Part shown: one piece after another, positions 32,700 to 41,959 of the stretch
Position numbering within the stretch: the stretch's first letter is position 1
Layout of the letters: the number at the start of each line of letters is the position of its first letter
Assembly: GCF_000227685.2 (NCBI RefSeq)
Contig: NZ_CP007029.1
Span: 1,400,501 to 1,464,500 of the forward strand
Length of the DNA stretch: 64,000 nucleotides
Origin: Thioalkalivibrio paradoxus ARh 1
GTDB taxonomy: Bacteria; Pseudomonadota; Gammaproteobacteria; Ectothiorhodospirales; Ectothiorhodospiraceae
Reading direction: 5' to 3'
The notes under the pieces: model-generated
Databases searched by the model: none
Seen by the model: the letters and a program-made list of their open reading frames with translations, nothing else
What the model was told of the DNA's origin: nothing
Position numbers and translations under genes: made by a program

Positions 32700-35537
32700 A
32701 TGGCGTATGCCGATTTCGATTCGTTCCTGCGGGAACTCCGGGACATCGTTCCGTACCCCAGGTTGATCTCGGACCCATTGCGTACGCTGGCCTATGGAAC
32801 CGACGCGAGCCTGTATCGCCTGGTGCCACGATTGGTGGTCCGGGTGGGCGGGGAAGCGGAGATGCAACGCATCCTTCCGTTGGCGGCCCGGCATGCGGTG
32901 CCGGTGACGTTCCGCGCCGCGGGAACGAGTCTGTCCGGGCAGGCGATCACCGATTCCGTGCTGCTGGTGATCGGCGACGAGTGGCGCGGCTGGAAGCTGG
33001 CGGACGACGCGTCGACGATCGCGCTGCGGCCCGCAGTGATCGGCGGGCACGCGAACCGGATCCTGGCGCCGCTCGGGCGCAAGATCGGCCCCGATCCGGC
33101 GTCGCTGAATGTATGCCACATTGGCGGGATTGCAGCGAACAACGCCAGTGGCATGTGCTGCGGGACCGCGCAGAATAGCTACCGGACGCTGGAAAGCATG
33201 CGGGTGATCCTCGCGGACGGCACGCTGCTGGATACCGGCGACCGAGACAGCCGGGCCGCATTCGGCGCGAGTCACCGCGAACTGCTCGCGGCGTTGGAAG
33301 TGTTGGGCCGGACTACGCGTGCCGACGAGGCGCTGGCCAACCGCATCCGTGAAAAATTCCGGATCAAGAATACCTGCGGCTACAGCCTGAACGCGCTGAT
33401 CGATTTCGAGGATCCGATCGACATCCTGCAGCACCTGATGATCGGGTCTGAGGGCACGCTGGGGTTCATTGCGGAGATCACCTACCGGACCGTTCCCGAC
33501 CCGCAGTACAAGGCGACCGCGCTGATCCTGTTTCCCGATATCCGTACGGCCTGCCAAGCCGTCGGTATCATCAAGCCACTTCCTGTCGCCGCGGCGGAAC
33601 TGATGGACCGGGCCTCGCTGCGCTCGGTCGAGGACCAGCCGGGCGTTCCGGGACTGCTGAGGGAGCTGGACGATCAGGCGGCCGCGTTGCTGGTCGAAAC
33701 CCGCGCCGGCGATCCGCAGCGCCTGCAGGACCAGGTGGCCGCGATCACGGCGGCCTTGAGCGAAGTCGCGACAATTGCGCCGCTGATCTTCACCACCGAC
33801 CGTGCAGAATGCGACCGGCTCTGGGCGATCCGATCAGGTCTGTTTCCCTCGGTTGGATCGCTGCGCCCGACCGGCACCGCGGTGATCATCGAGGACGTCG
33901 CGGTAGCGGTGCCGCGCCTTGCGGACCTGACGCTGGACCTTCAGGCGCTGTTCTGTCGGCATGGCTTCGAGGGCTCGATCATCTTCGGTCACGCGCTCGA
34001 GGGCAATCTGCATTTCGTGATCACCCCGGACTTTGCCGAGCCTGGGGCTGTCGATCGCTATCGGCGTTTCATGGCCGATCTCAGCGAGATGGTCGTGGTC
34101 CGCCATGATGGTTCGTTGAAGGCCGAACACGGCACCGGCCGCAATATGGCACCGTTCGTGGAGCTCGAGTGGGGCGCGCAGGCGCATGCACTCATGCGCG
34201 AGATCAAGCGGCTGTTCGATCCCGCGAATCTGTTGAATCCCGGTGTGCTGTTGAACGACGATCCCCATGCGCACCTTCGTCACTTGAAGCCGATGCCGGC
34301 GGTCGACCCGTTGGTGGACAAGTGCATCGAGTGCGGTTTCTGCGAACCGACCTGTCCGTCGCGGGCACTGACGTTGACGCCGCGTCAGCGGATCGTCGCA
34401 TTGCGTGAGATCGTGCGGCTGGAAGGCGCGGGGGAGTCGCAGTCCCTGCGGCATATGCGCAGGCTCTACCGCTACCAGGGGCTCGATACCTGCGCGGTCG
34501 ATAGCCTCTGTGCGCTGGCCTGCCCGGTCGGCATCGACACCGGCAAGATGGTGAAGCAGCTGCGCGGGCGTGGCTGGGGACCGGTGGCGCACCGGGTGTC
34601 GCGCTGGGTTGCAGCCCATTTTCGGCCGGTGACGGTCGCAACCCGCGGCAGCCTGGCGGCGGCGGACCTGCTGCATGCGCTCCTCGGCCGGCGCCTGATG
34701 TCCGGACTGACCGGCACGATGCGGCGACTGAGCAGGGGGCGTATCCCGCTCTGGAATCCGCATATGCCGCGGCGCGCCCGAACCGGGTCACCACCGCGGC
34801 CTGCAGGGCCGTGGGCGCCGCGGGTGGTCTATTTCTCGAGCTGCGCGAGCCGTACGATGGGGCCCGCGCGAGGCGATCCCGAGGCAGAGTCGTTGGTACC
34901 GAAGACCGAATCCCTGTTGCGCAAGGCAGGCTACGAGGTGATTCATCCCGAGGGGCTCGACGGGCTCTGCTGCGGACAGCCGTTCGAGAGCAAGGGTTTC
35001 GACGCCGACGCGGCACGCAAGATGGGCGAACTGAAGACGGCGCTGCGCCGGGCGAGCCGCGATGGCCAGGATCCGATCGTGTTCGACACGAGTCCCTGCG
35101 CGTTCCGCGCCAGGCGGAATCTGGCCGAGTCCAATCTGCATGTCTATGACCTCGCCGAGTTCCTGCACGATTTCGCGCTTCCGCGTCTGGAGATTCGCAG
35201 ACTAGCCGAGACCGTGGCCGTACACCCCACCTGCAGCACGATCAAGATGGGGCTGCAGCCGAAACTGACTGCGATCGCCGAGGCTTGTGCCGAGCGCGTG
35301 ATCGTACCGGCGCAGGTACACTGCTGCGGCTGGTCGGGCGATCGCGGTTTCACTTTCCCCGAACTCAATGCCGCCGCGCTGAAGGACTTGCGCCAGGCGC
35401 TGCCGGACGCCTGCGAGTCGGGGTATTCGACCAGCCGCACCTGCGAGATTGGCCTGTCGCTGCACAGCGGGCGCTACTATCGGTCGATCGTCTATCTGCT
35501 GGACCGCTGCTCGACGTCCCGGACCGGATCCGGTTAG
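32700..35537 (+). CDS. D-lactate dehydrogenase-type FAD/Fe-S protein (GlcD-GlcF-like fusion)
   Basis: A 945-residue oxidoreductase joining a VAO-type FAD domain (residues about 25-460: TFRAAGTSLSGQA, NASGMCCGTAQNSY, IGSEGTLGFI, HGTGRNMAPFVE) to a GlcF-like iron-sulfur half. The latter has CIECGFCEPTCPSR and CAVDSLCALACPVG [4Fe-4S] motifs and two CCG regions (DGLCCGQPFESKGF; VHCCGWSGDRGFTFPEL). This is the architecture of NAD-independent D-lactate dehydrogenases (PA4772 type) and D-2-hydroxyacid dehydrogenases; electrons would go to quinone or cytochrome c. The ATG at 32700 has GGGGGTG upstream and lies after a candidate promoter; an ATG at 32673 is also in frame. The stop codon lies inside the start of repeat copy B. 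The substrate is inferred from family only. Confidence 0.85.
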   Translation: MAYADFDSFLRELRDIVPYPRLISDPLRTLAYGTDASLYRLVPRLVVRVGGEAEMQRILPLAARHAVPVTFRAAGTSLSGQAITDSVLLVIGDEWRGWKLADDASTIALRPAVIGGHANRILAPLGRKIGPDPASLNVCHIGGIAANNASGMCCGTAQNSYRTLESMRVILADGTLLDTGDRDSRAAFGASHRELLAALEVLGRTTRADEALANRIREKFRIKNTCGYSLNALIDFEDPIDILQHLMIGSEGTLGFIAEITYRTVPDPQYKATALILFPDIRTACQAVGIIKPLPVAAAELMDRASLRSVEDQPGVPGLLRELDDQAAALLVETRAGDPQRLQDQVAAITAALSEVATIAPLIFTTDRAECDRLWAIRSGLFPSVGSLRPTGTAVIIEDVAVAVPRLADLTLDLQALFCRHGFEGSIIFGHALEGNLHFVITPDFAEPGAVDRYRRFMADLSEMVVVRHDGSLKAEHGTGRNMAPFVELEWGAQAHALMREIKRLFDPANLLNPGVLLNDDPHAHLRHLKPMPAVDPLVDKCIECGFCEPTCPSRALTLTPRQRIVALREIVRLEGAGESQSLRHMRRLYRYQGLDTCAVDSLCALACPVGIDTGKMVKQLRGRGWGPVAHRVSRWVAAHFRPVTVATRGSLAAADLLHALLGRRLMSGLTGTMRRLSRGRIPLWNPHMPRRARTGSPPRPAGPWAPRVVYFSSCASRTMGPARGDPEAESLVPKTESLLRKAGYEVIHPEGLDGLCCGQPFESKGFDADAARKMGELKTALRRASRDGQDPIVFDTSPCAFRARRNLAESNLHVYDLAEFLHDFALPRLEIRRLAETVAVHPTCSTIKMGLQPKLTAIAEACAERVIVPAQVHCCGWSGDRGFTFPELNAAALKDLRQALPDACESGYSTSRTCEIGLSLHSGRYYRSIVYLLDRCSTSRTGSG

Positions 35538-35692
35538 CGTGAAAGTCACGGCCTGTCTCGTGTCCCGGGCGACCCGTAGGGCGGAAAAGCGCAGCGTCAT
35601 CCGCCGTACGGCGTTCGGAGCGCCCCTGCGCGCCCGCGGCAACCCCGGCGTGGGAATGGCGGATGACGGCCTTCGGCCTTTTCCGCCCTACG
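35534..35692 (-). repeat. ~155-bp palindromic intergenic repeat, copy B
   Basis: Opposite orientation to copies A and C: it begins TTAGCGTGAAAGTCACGG and ends CTTTTCCGCCCTACG. The stop codon of the upstream gene (TAG, 35535-35537) is its first triplet. It fills the gap between the 3' ends of the dehydrogenase (plus) and DsrE-like (minus) genes. Similarity to copy C continues about 25 bp further (CTTCTTTCATCATCAGGGGT against CTGCTTTCGTAATCGGGGGT). Confidence 0.85.
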
Positions 35693-35775
35693 CTTCTTTC
35701 ATCATCAGGGGTGGCCACATAGGCCATGGAAGTTAGCGCAAGCCGGCCGCAGGCCCGGATCTCCCACGTGTGGCT

Positions 35776-36216
35776 TCAGGGTGCCAGGTGGGTGTAGCCC
35801 GCTGCGACGAGATCAATGATTCGCACTGCGCCGGAGGGGGTGGCCTCGGCCACCGGAACCAGGCGCGGCCGCTGGCCCTCGCGGCGTTCCATGCTGCTCA
35901 CGGTGATCTCGCAGTAGCTGAAGCGTACGCCCTGCGATTCGGCCAGCGACGTGACCCGCGGGGCGAAGTCACTGGTGTCGCGCAGCAGGGTCAAGCCTGG
36001 GCCAAAAACCACGACTTCCACTTCGACGGCGTCCGCGCCGTAGTGGTTGACGAGGTTGTTCGCGACATTGAGAACCATCGACTGCCGGATCGGGTCGTGG
36101 TCGCTCAGCTGCAATGCAACTCGAACCGGTTCGGCAGGGTCGCCGGTATCCGCCAGTACCGACGGCGCTGCGAGCAGCAGCGCCACCAGGCAGAGCAGGG
36201 ATCTTCGGGTCAGCAT
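35776..36216 (-). CDS. Exported DsrE/DsrF-like protein
   Basis: A 146-residue protein with a signal peptide (MLTRRSLLCLVALLLAAPSVLA) and a DsrE-like fold: VRVALQLSDHDPIRQSMVLNVANNL, VEVEVVVFGPGLTLL, then GVRFSYCEITVSSM with the single mature Cys at the place often occupied by the reactive Cys in this family. The end VRIIDLVAAGYTHLAP is typical. Cytoplasmic DsrE proteins carry sulfur; secreted forms are common in sulfur oxidisers and have no known function. It converges with the FAD/Fe-S gene across repeat copy B and lies 93 bp downstream of the phosphate transporter gene on the same strand. Confidence 0.78.
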   Translation of the reverse strand: MLTRRSLLCLVALLLAAPSVLADTGDPAEPVRVALQLSDHDPIRQSMVLNVANNLVNHYGADAVEVEVVVFGPGLTLLRDTSDFAPRVTSLAESQGVRFSYCEITVSSMERREGQRPRLVPVAEATPSGAVRIIDLVAAGYTHLAP

Positions 36217-36309
36217 CGGGGGTACTCCTCTCGTGGATGGCGTTGAACGCCTCTCAGGCGAAGGGGCCTGCCGGTCCGGCTGGGGATTGCGGCCGCACCC
36301 GGTCCCGGT

Positions 36310-37908
36310 TCAGCCGCCAAGCAGGATGATCAATTTGAACAGCAGCGCGGCCAACACCGCGGTGGCCGGAACGGTGATGATCCACGCGGCCACGATGCGG
36401 AACACCAGCGAACGCTTCACCAGCTGCTGCTTGACCACTTTCTTCATGGCCTTGCGTTCCTTCTTCGCGAACAGCACAGCCTCCGGGCTTTCCGGGGAAC
36501 GCGCCTTGATGTCGGCAAGCATCCGGCGTTTTTCCTCGATCGGCGCGGCTTCGAACCGGCGCAGGTAGGCCTCGACCTTCGCGCGCTCTTCGCCCTCGTG
36601 TCCGGCGACGATGGTCTGCTCCATCTTCGCATAATTCGTCTTCAGGTATTCGCGCAGGAAGCCGACGCCGAACAGCGCGCCGATGGTGACGTGGGTGGTC
36701 GAGATCGGCATGCCCAGCTGCGCCGCGATGATCACAGTGATGGCCGCCGCCAGCGCGATCGAAAAGGCCCGCATCCGATCGAGTTCCGTGATTTCCCGGC
36801 CCACGGTGCGGATCAGCTTCGATCCATACAGCGCGAGCCCCGCGGCAAGGCCCACCGCGCCGAGTACCAGGATCCACAGCGGCGTGGCCGCACGGGTCGC
36901 GATTTCGCCGGTCTGGATCGCCTCATAGATCGCGGCGAGCGGTCCGATCGCGTTGGCGACGTCATTGGCGCCGTGGGCGAAGCTCAGCAGCGCCGCGGCG
37001 AAGATCAGCGGCACGGTGAACAGGCGGTTGACGGCGCCCTTGGTGTTCTCCAGCGTCGCCGCAGTCCGACGGATCGGCCCGCGGACGGCCAGGAACGCGG
37101 CGAGCGCGACCACGGCCCCGGCCGGTGCCGCTTGCACTACCGGCAGCCGATACAGGTCGCCGAGGCCCTTGATCAGCATGAAGGTTGCGAAGGCCCAGAC
37201 CATCAGCGCGACCAGCCACGGCACGACCCGGCCGGCGGCCTGGTGCATCGCACTGCGATACGTGATCTTGCGCTTGATCACGTAGAGGATGGCGGCGGCG
37301 ATCACCCCCCCCATCAGCGGGGAGATCAACCAGCTGGCGACGATCTGGCCGATCGTCGCCCAGTTGACCAATGCCCAGCCGCCGGCCGCGATGCCGGCCC
37401 CCATCACCGCGCCGATGATCGAATGGGTGGTCGATACCGGAGCCCCCAGCGCCGTGGCAAGGTTGAGCCATAGCGCGCCGGCAAGCAGCGCGGAGAACAT
37501 CAGCCAGGCGAACTCGGAAACCTGCTCGATCTCCGCGGGGTCGATGATGCCGCCCTTGATGGTGCCGACGACTTCGCCGCCGGCGATGATCGCGCCGAGT
37601 GCCTCGAATACCGCGGCGATCACGATGGCCCAGCCCAGGGTGATCGCCCGCGAACCGACCGCGGGGCCGAGGTTGTTGGCGACGTCGTTGGCGCCGATGT
37701 TCATCGCCATGTAGGCGCCCACTACCGCCGATGCAACCAGCAGCAGCAGGCCCTGCGGCGTCAGTGCCGGGATGCCCCGAGTCAGCAGCAGCGCATACGC
37801 GAACACGCCGATCAGGAACACCATTCCCGCGGCCAGACGCAGGTTCTCGGGGCTCCAGACAAGCGCCCCCTTCCCGCCGCCCAGCGGGTTGCCAGTCCCG
37901 AATGCCAC
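36310..37908 (-). CDS. Inorganic phosphate transporter, PiT family
   Basis: A 532-residue PiT-type phosphate permease. The two inverted-repeat signatures GANDVANNLGPAVGSRA and GANDVANAIGPLAAI are clear, with about 11 membrane helices and a cytoplasmic loop after helix 9 (residues about 415-490) rich in charge. A final hydrophobic pair lies at the C-terminus. It starts with GTG at 37908 behind AGAGGGG. This is a second phosphate carrier besides the Na/Pi protein at 18408. Confidence 0.93.
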   Translation of the reverse strand: MAFGTGNPLGGGKGALVWSPENLRLAAGMVFLIGVFAYALLLTRGIPALTPQGLLLLVASAVVGAYMAMNIGANDVANNLGPAVGSRAITLGWAIVIAAVFEALGAIIAGGEVVGTIKGGIIDPAEIEQVSEFAWLMFSALLAGALWLNLATALGAPVSTTHSIIGAVMGAGIAAGGWALVNWATIGQIVASWLISPLMGGVIAAAILYVIKRKITYRSAMHQAAGRVVPWLVALMVWAFATFMLIKGLGDLYRLPVVQAAPAGAVVALAAFLAVRGPIRRTAATLENTKGAVNRLFTVPLIFAAALLSFAHGANDVANAIGPLAAIYEAIQTGEIATRAATPLWILVLGAVGLAAGLALYGSKLIRTVGREITELDRMRAFSIALAAAITVIIAAQLGMPISTTHVTIGALFGVGFLREYLKTNYAKMEQTIVAGHEGEERAKVEAYLRRFEAAPIEEKRRMLADIKARSPESPEAVLFAKKERKAMKKVVKQQLVKRSLVFRIVAAWIITVPATAVLAALLFKLIILLGG

Positions 37909-38006
37909 GTGCCCCTCTGCGTTACCGTTTTGTGACCGGGGGCAATGCTACTCTCATTCCGCCGGGTCTGTCAGCGGGCTCCGTGCCGTTCCGGACCTGG
38001 GGCGTG

Positions 38007-39698
38007 CTACTCGGGAATCATGCGGATGTAGCCGGTTGGACATTCGTGGGCGCAGATACCGCAGCCCTTGCAGTAGTCGTAGTCGAACACGTAGTGGCTG
38101 CCGTCGGCGGCGACCTCGCGGGTTTTCAGCACCGATTGGTCCGGGCACAGGGTCCAGCAGTTGTCGCAGGCGAGGCAGTCGCCGCAGGACAAACAGCGGT
38201 GGGCCTCGTTGCGCACGCCGCTGCTGTCGAGTCCGCCCTCGATTTCCTCGAGCCCCTTGCGGTGCTCCGGCGGCAATACGGGTTCGCGTGCTGCCGGCAG
38301 CGGCTCGAAGTAGTGCACGTTGAGATCGTCGTAGGGAATCGGCTCGGGTGGCGCTCCCGGATCCAGTGGCTGTCCGGAGAGCCGGCGCACGATCCCGAGC
38401 GCCGCGCGGCGCCCGTCGCCGACTGCCTCGCTGACGGTTCCGTGATCGGAACGGGCATCGCCGCCGCTGAAGATCCCCGGATGCCCGCGCAGCTCGCCCC
38501 ACCAGGGTTCCACGTTCATCTGGCCGCGCTCGACCAGCCCGTTGAAGCCGTCGGGATCGACGTCCTGGCCGATCGCGGGGATCACATGGTCGACATGAAG
38601 CACGGTTTCGGTGCCCTCGAATGCGACCCGGCGCAGCCGTCCGTCGGGCCCGGCCAGCTTCTTCATATGAACGAGTTCCATGCCGACCACGCGTTCGCCG
38701 CGCAGGATCAGGCGGCGTACACCGCGGTGTTCGTGGATCGTCACGCCTTCCTCGATCGCCTGGGAAACCTCGCGATACGTCGCCCGCATCGCGTCGTCTG
38801 CGGGGACATCGGGTGCCGGAACGCGCTGGTGGCTGATCAGATGAACCTGCTCCACTCCCTGGCGCCGCAGCACCCGGGCAAGATCCACCGCGGTATTGCC
38901 GCCGCCGACGATCGCGACCGAACGCGGCTGGTCGGGCAGCGTCCCCTCGGCGACCCATGCCTCGAGCAGTTGCAGGCCGGTATGCAGATCTCCCGGGACC
39001 GCGAAATCGGCGCTCCACTCCCGGCCCTTGCGGCGCCCGGGGCCGAGAAAAAGCGCCTGGTGTTCGGACTTGAGTTCCTGCAGCGACAGGTCGCGCCCGA
39101 GCCGCGTGCGCGGCCGGAAGTCGATACCGGGCAGTGCGACGATGCGGTCGAGTTCCTGGTCGAGGATTTCGGTGGGCAGCCGGTAGCGGGGGATCGCGGT
39201 GCGCATGGTGCCGCCGGGGGCCGGCATCGCGTCGATCAACGTGACGCGGCAGCCGTTTCGCAGCAGGTGGTAGGCGGCCGACAGCCCGGCCGGCCCGGCG
39301 CCGACCACCGCGACCAGCGGCGCATCGGGGCCGGGCGTCGCCACCGGATACGCCCAGCCCTCGTGCAGCGCGCGATCGCCCAGGAAACGCTCGACCCCAT
39401 GGATCGTGATCGCGTCGTCGTAATGCCGGCGGTTGCAGGCCGACTCGCAGGGATGGTGGCAGACGCGCCCGGTGATCGCCGGCAGCGGATTGGCGGCCAC
39501 CAGCGTTTCCCAGGCTCCGCGCAAGTCCCCGACCTCGGCCTTGGCCAGGTATGCCTGGGCGTCCTCGCCCGCCGGGCAGGCCGAATGGCAGGGCGCGGCG
39601 CGGCGCTGATGCACGGGCCGTTCCACCCGCCAGGTGCCGGTCTTGAAGTCAAGGGAAGTGCCGGGCCGGGCGAAGGCGCCGCGGGGGATTTCGATCAT
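38007..39698 (-). CDS. NAD(P)H/ferredoxin module of POR: GltD-like flavoprotein fused to PorD-type ferredoxin
   Basis: A 563-residue protein. The N-terminus is the GltD-type Fe-S region (CHSACPAGEDAQAYL; CHHPCESACNR), then an FAD-binding site (VVGAGPAGLSAAYHLL, about 128-143) and an NAD(P)H site (VAIVGGGNTAVDLARVL). The C-terminal 90 residues hold cysteine clusters for two [4Fe-4S] centres (CLSCGDCLACDNCWTLCP and CKGCGICAHECPTG), replacing the separate PorD ferredoxin subunit. It lies 66 bp downstream of porB in the porG-porA-porB run. It probably links pyruvate:ferredoxin chemistry to NAD(P)H, similar in concept to the KorQ-type subunit beside 2-oxoglutarate oxidoreductase in Thauera. Direction and cofactor preference are unknown. 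Confidence 0.85.
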   Translation of the reverse strand: MIEIPRGAFARPGTSLDFKTGTWRVERPVHQRRAAPCHSACPAGEDAQAYLAKAEVGDLRGAWETLVAANPLPAITGRVCHHPCESACNRRHYDDAITIHGVERFLGDRALHEGWAYPVATPGPDAPLVAVVGAGPAGLSAAYHLLRNGCRVTLIDAMPAPGGTMRTAIPRYRLPTEILDQELDRIVALPGIDFRPRTRLGRDLSLQELKSEHQALFLGPGRRKGREWSADFAVPGDLHTGLQLLEAWVAEGTLPDQPRSVAIVGGGNTAVDLARVLRRQGVEQVHLISHQRVPAPDVPADDAMRATYREVSQAIEEGVTIHEHRGVRRLILRGERVVGMELVHMKKLAGPDGRLRRVAFEGTETVLHVDHVIPAIGQDVDPDGFNGLVERGQMNVEPWWGELRGHPGIFSGGDARSDHGTVSEAVGDGRRAALGIVRRLSGQPLDPGAPPEPIPYDDLNVHYFEPLPAAREPVLPPEHRKGLEEIEGGLDSSGVRNEAHRCLSCGDCLACDNCWTLCPDQSVLKTREVAADGSHYVFDYDYCKGCGICAHECPTGYIRMIPE

Positions 39699-39764
39699 GG
39701 TCGGCTCGCTTGCATCGATGGAAGGGGCAGGGGACGGGGCGATGGCATGCCGGAAGGAGCCTGG

Positions 39765-40757
39765 TCAGGCCCAACGGTCGCCGCCGCGGTGTACCGTGTC
39801 GGCCCCTTCGGTGTCATAGCTCTCGGGACGGACGCCACGCAGCTCGAAGCGTTCGATGTTGCGGTCGGCGATCGCCTGCAGATGTTCCAGTTCCTTGCGC
39901 GCCCGGTAGTCGTCGGCAAACAGATGGCGGAAGCGGTTTTGCAGCTTCAGGTAGTCGGAGACCGGCTTCGGTTCCCGGATCGGCAGCGTGCCGATGAGTT
40001 CGCCGCGTTCCATCTCGATGATCGGGAAAAGTCCGGTTTGCACCGCCAGACGCGCGACTTCGATCGTGGCGGCGCCGTCGTGACCCCAGCCGAGCGGGCA
40101 GGGCGAATGGATCTGCAGGAAGCTTGCCCCTTCGGTATCCATCGCCCGGCGCACCTTCTTGCGCAGGTCCGATGTGTACGCCACCGAGGCGGTGGCGGCA
40201 TAGGGAATGTGGTGGGCCGCGATGATCGACACGATGTCCTTCTTCATGTGCCGTTTTCCCATGCGTACCTTCCCGGGTGGCGACGTGGTGGTCATCGCCG
40301 CATGCGGCGTCGACCCCGAGCGCTGGACGCCGGTATTCATGTAGGCCTCGTTGTCGAAGCATACGAACAGCACGTTGTGTCCGCGCTCCATCATCCCCGA
40401 CAAGGCCTGGAAGCCGATGTCGAACGTGCCGCCGTCGCCGGCAAAGGCGAGCACCTGGGTTGCCCGCCCCTGCTGTTTCAACGCGGCCTCCATTCCGGCC
40501 GCGACCGCGGCGACGTTGCCGAACACGGAGTGGACCCAGGGCAAGCGCCACGCCGACTGGGGCCACGGCGTGCTGAAGACTTCCAGGCAGCCGGTGGCGT
40601 TGGCCACGACCACGTCGGGGCCGGCGGCTTCGGTGGTCAGGCGTGCGGCGAGCGCCTCGCCGCAGCCCTGGCAGGCGCGGTGGCCCGACTCCAGTCCGCG
40701 GAAACGCGGCTGACGCGAACGCAGGGTGTCGAGGGAAAGCACGGGCTGTTCGTTCAT
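39765..40757 (-). CDS. porB: Pyruvate:ferredoxin oxidoreductase beta subunit (PorB)
   Basis: A 330-residue thiamine diphosphate-binding subunit. GHRACQGCGEALAAR with the [4Fe-4S] ligand CxxC, ATGCLEVFSTPWPQSAW, the TPP motif GDGGTFDIGFQALSG ending in DNEAYMNTGVQRSGSTP, and a distal Cys in HSPCPLGWGHDG. The PWxxSAW/TGxQRSG pattern is that of pyruvate rather than indolepyruvate enzymes. It lies 26 bp after porA. The enzyme catalyses pyruvate + CoA + 2 Fd(ox) to acetyl-CoA + CO2 + 2 Fd(red), reversible. Confidence 0.92.
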   Translation of the reverse strand: MNEQPVLSLDTLRSRQPRFRGLESGHRACQGCGEALAARLTTEAAGPDVVVANATGCLEVFSTPWPQSAWRLPWVHSVFGNVAAVAAGMEAALKQQGRATQVLAFAGDGGTFDIGFQALSGMMERGHNVLFVCFDNEAYMNTGVQRSGSTPHAAMTTTSPPGKVRMGKRHMKKDIVSIIAAHHIPYAATASVAYTSDLRKKVRRAMDTEGASFLQIHSPCPLGWGHDGAATIEVARLAVQTGLFPIIEMERGELIGTLPIREPKPVSDYLKLQNRFRHLFADDYRARKELEHLQAIADRNIERFELRGVRPESYDTEGADTVHRGGDRWA

Positions 40758-40783
40758 GATCGGACCTCGCGGTGCGCTGGACG

Positions 40784-41959
40784 TCAGCGATCCTCTTCGG
40801 GTAACAGGGTGGGATCCGCGTCGATGATCCCGAACGGGGCGGGGGAATCCTCGCCGGTCACGGCGGTGACCAGGCGCGCATAGAGATCGAGCGATAGATC
40901 CCGGCCGCCGAGTCCGGCCGCGAAGTTGTGCACGCGCGGGCGCTCAGGCAAGTTCGCCAATGCCGCCTGCACCTCGGGACCGACGATGCCCCCCGAACCC
41001 GGGGACAGCGCGCGTTCCAGCACGATCAGGGTGTCGAGACCGGCACAGGCTTCGCGCAGCGCCTGCGCCGGGAATGGGCGGAAGCTGCGCAACTTCAGGA
41101 AGCGGGCACGGGGCAGGCCTGGATCCTCGTCCATCGCGTCTTCCAGGGTTCCGAGTACCGACCCCAGCGTCAGAATGCCCAGGCGGGAATCCGGATCCCC
41201 ACGTACTTCCAGCAGCCCGCCGTACTGGCGGCCCGAGACGGCCCCCCAGTCGGCATCGGCCTGTACGATCTCGGACTGGGCGCGCAGCAGCGCCTGGTGG
41301 TGCGCGTGGCGCACCTCGCTGAAATGCTCGGGACCCACCAGCGTGCCGAGGCTGCGCGGCTGCGCCGGGTCGAGTCCATGGCGGAAGTGATAGGCGGGCA
41401 GGAAGCCGTCGACCTGGTCCTGTGCCGGGATCTCCAGCGGTTCCAGCGTGTGGGTCAGCGTGAAGCCGTCGACACAGACCATCACCGGGAGTTCGCAGCG
41501 CTCGGCGATCCGGAACGCCTGGATGGTCGTGTCCACCGCTTCCTGGTTGGTCGCGCAGTACAGCTGGATCCAGCCGGAATCGCGCATCGACATCGAATCC
41601 TGCTGATCGTTCCAGATGTTCAGCGGTCCCGACAATGCGCGGTTCGCGCAGGTCATCACCAGCGGCACGCGCAGCCCGGCGATGTCGTAGAGCACTTCGG
41701 CCATCAGCAGGATCCCCTGTGATGCACTCGCGGTATACGCGCGCGAACCGGCGACGGCCGCACCCAGCGCGACCGACGCGGCCGAGTGTTCGCTCTCGAC
41801 GCTGACCATCTCGCACTCGAACTGGCCGTCGGCCACCAGCTTGGCGATGCCTTCGACGATGTGGGTCTGCGGGGTGATGGGGTAGGCCGCGACCACCTGC
41901 GGACGGCACAGTGCCACCGCCCGGGCCAGCGCCTGTGAGCCTTCAAGCGCCTGCGGCAT
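40784..41959 (-). CDS. porA: Pyruvate:ferredoxin oxidoreductase alpha subunit (PorA)
   Basis: A 391-residue subunit with the TPP-enzyme pyrimidine-binding domain: AAYPITPQTHIVEGIAK, VESEHSAASVALGAAVAG, YTASASQGILLM, and ALSGPLNIWNDQQDSM. The second domain has ILTLGSVLGTLEDAM and FRPFPAQALREA. The ATG at 41959 is chosen; it overlaps porG by 17 bases. An upstream in-frame start would overlap porG further. Confidence 0.92.
   Translation of the reverse strand: MPQALEGSQALARAVALCRPQVVAAYPITPQTHIVEGIAKLVADGQFECEMVSVESEHSAASVALGAAVAGSRAYTASASQGILLMAEVLYDIAGLRVPLVMTCANRALSGPLNIWNDQQDSMSMRDSGWIQLYCATNQEAVDTTIQAFRIAERCELPVMVCVDGFTLTHTLEPLEIPAQDQVDGFLPAYHFRHGLDPAQPRSLGTLVGPEHFSEVRHAHHQALLRAQSEIVQADADWGAVSGRQYGGLLEVRGDPDSRLGILTLGSVLGTLEDAMDEDPGLPRARFLKLRSFRPFPAQALREACAGLDTLIVLERALSPGSGGIVGPEVQAALANLPERPRVHNFAAGLGGRDLSLDLYARLVTAVTGEDSPAPFGIIDADPTLLPEEDR

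Noticed and set aside
37731-40883. 1050-codon plus-strand open frame opposite the por genes and PiT transporter
   Set aside because: Antisense to motif-rich POR and flavoprotein genes; no ribosome site or recognisable domain.
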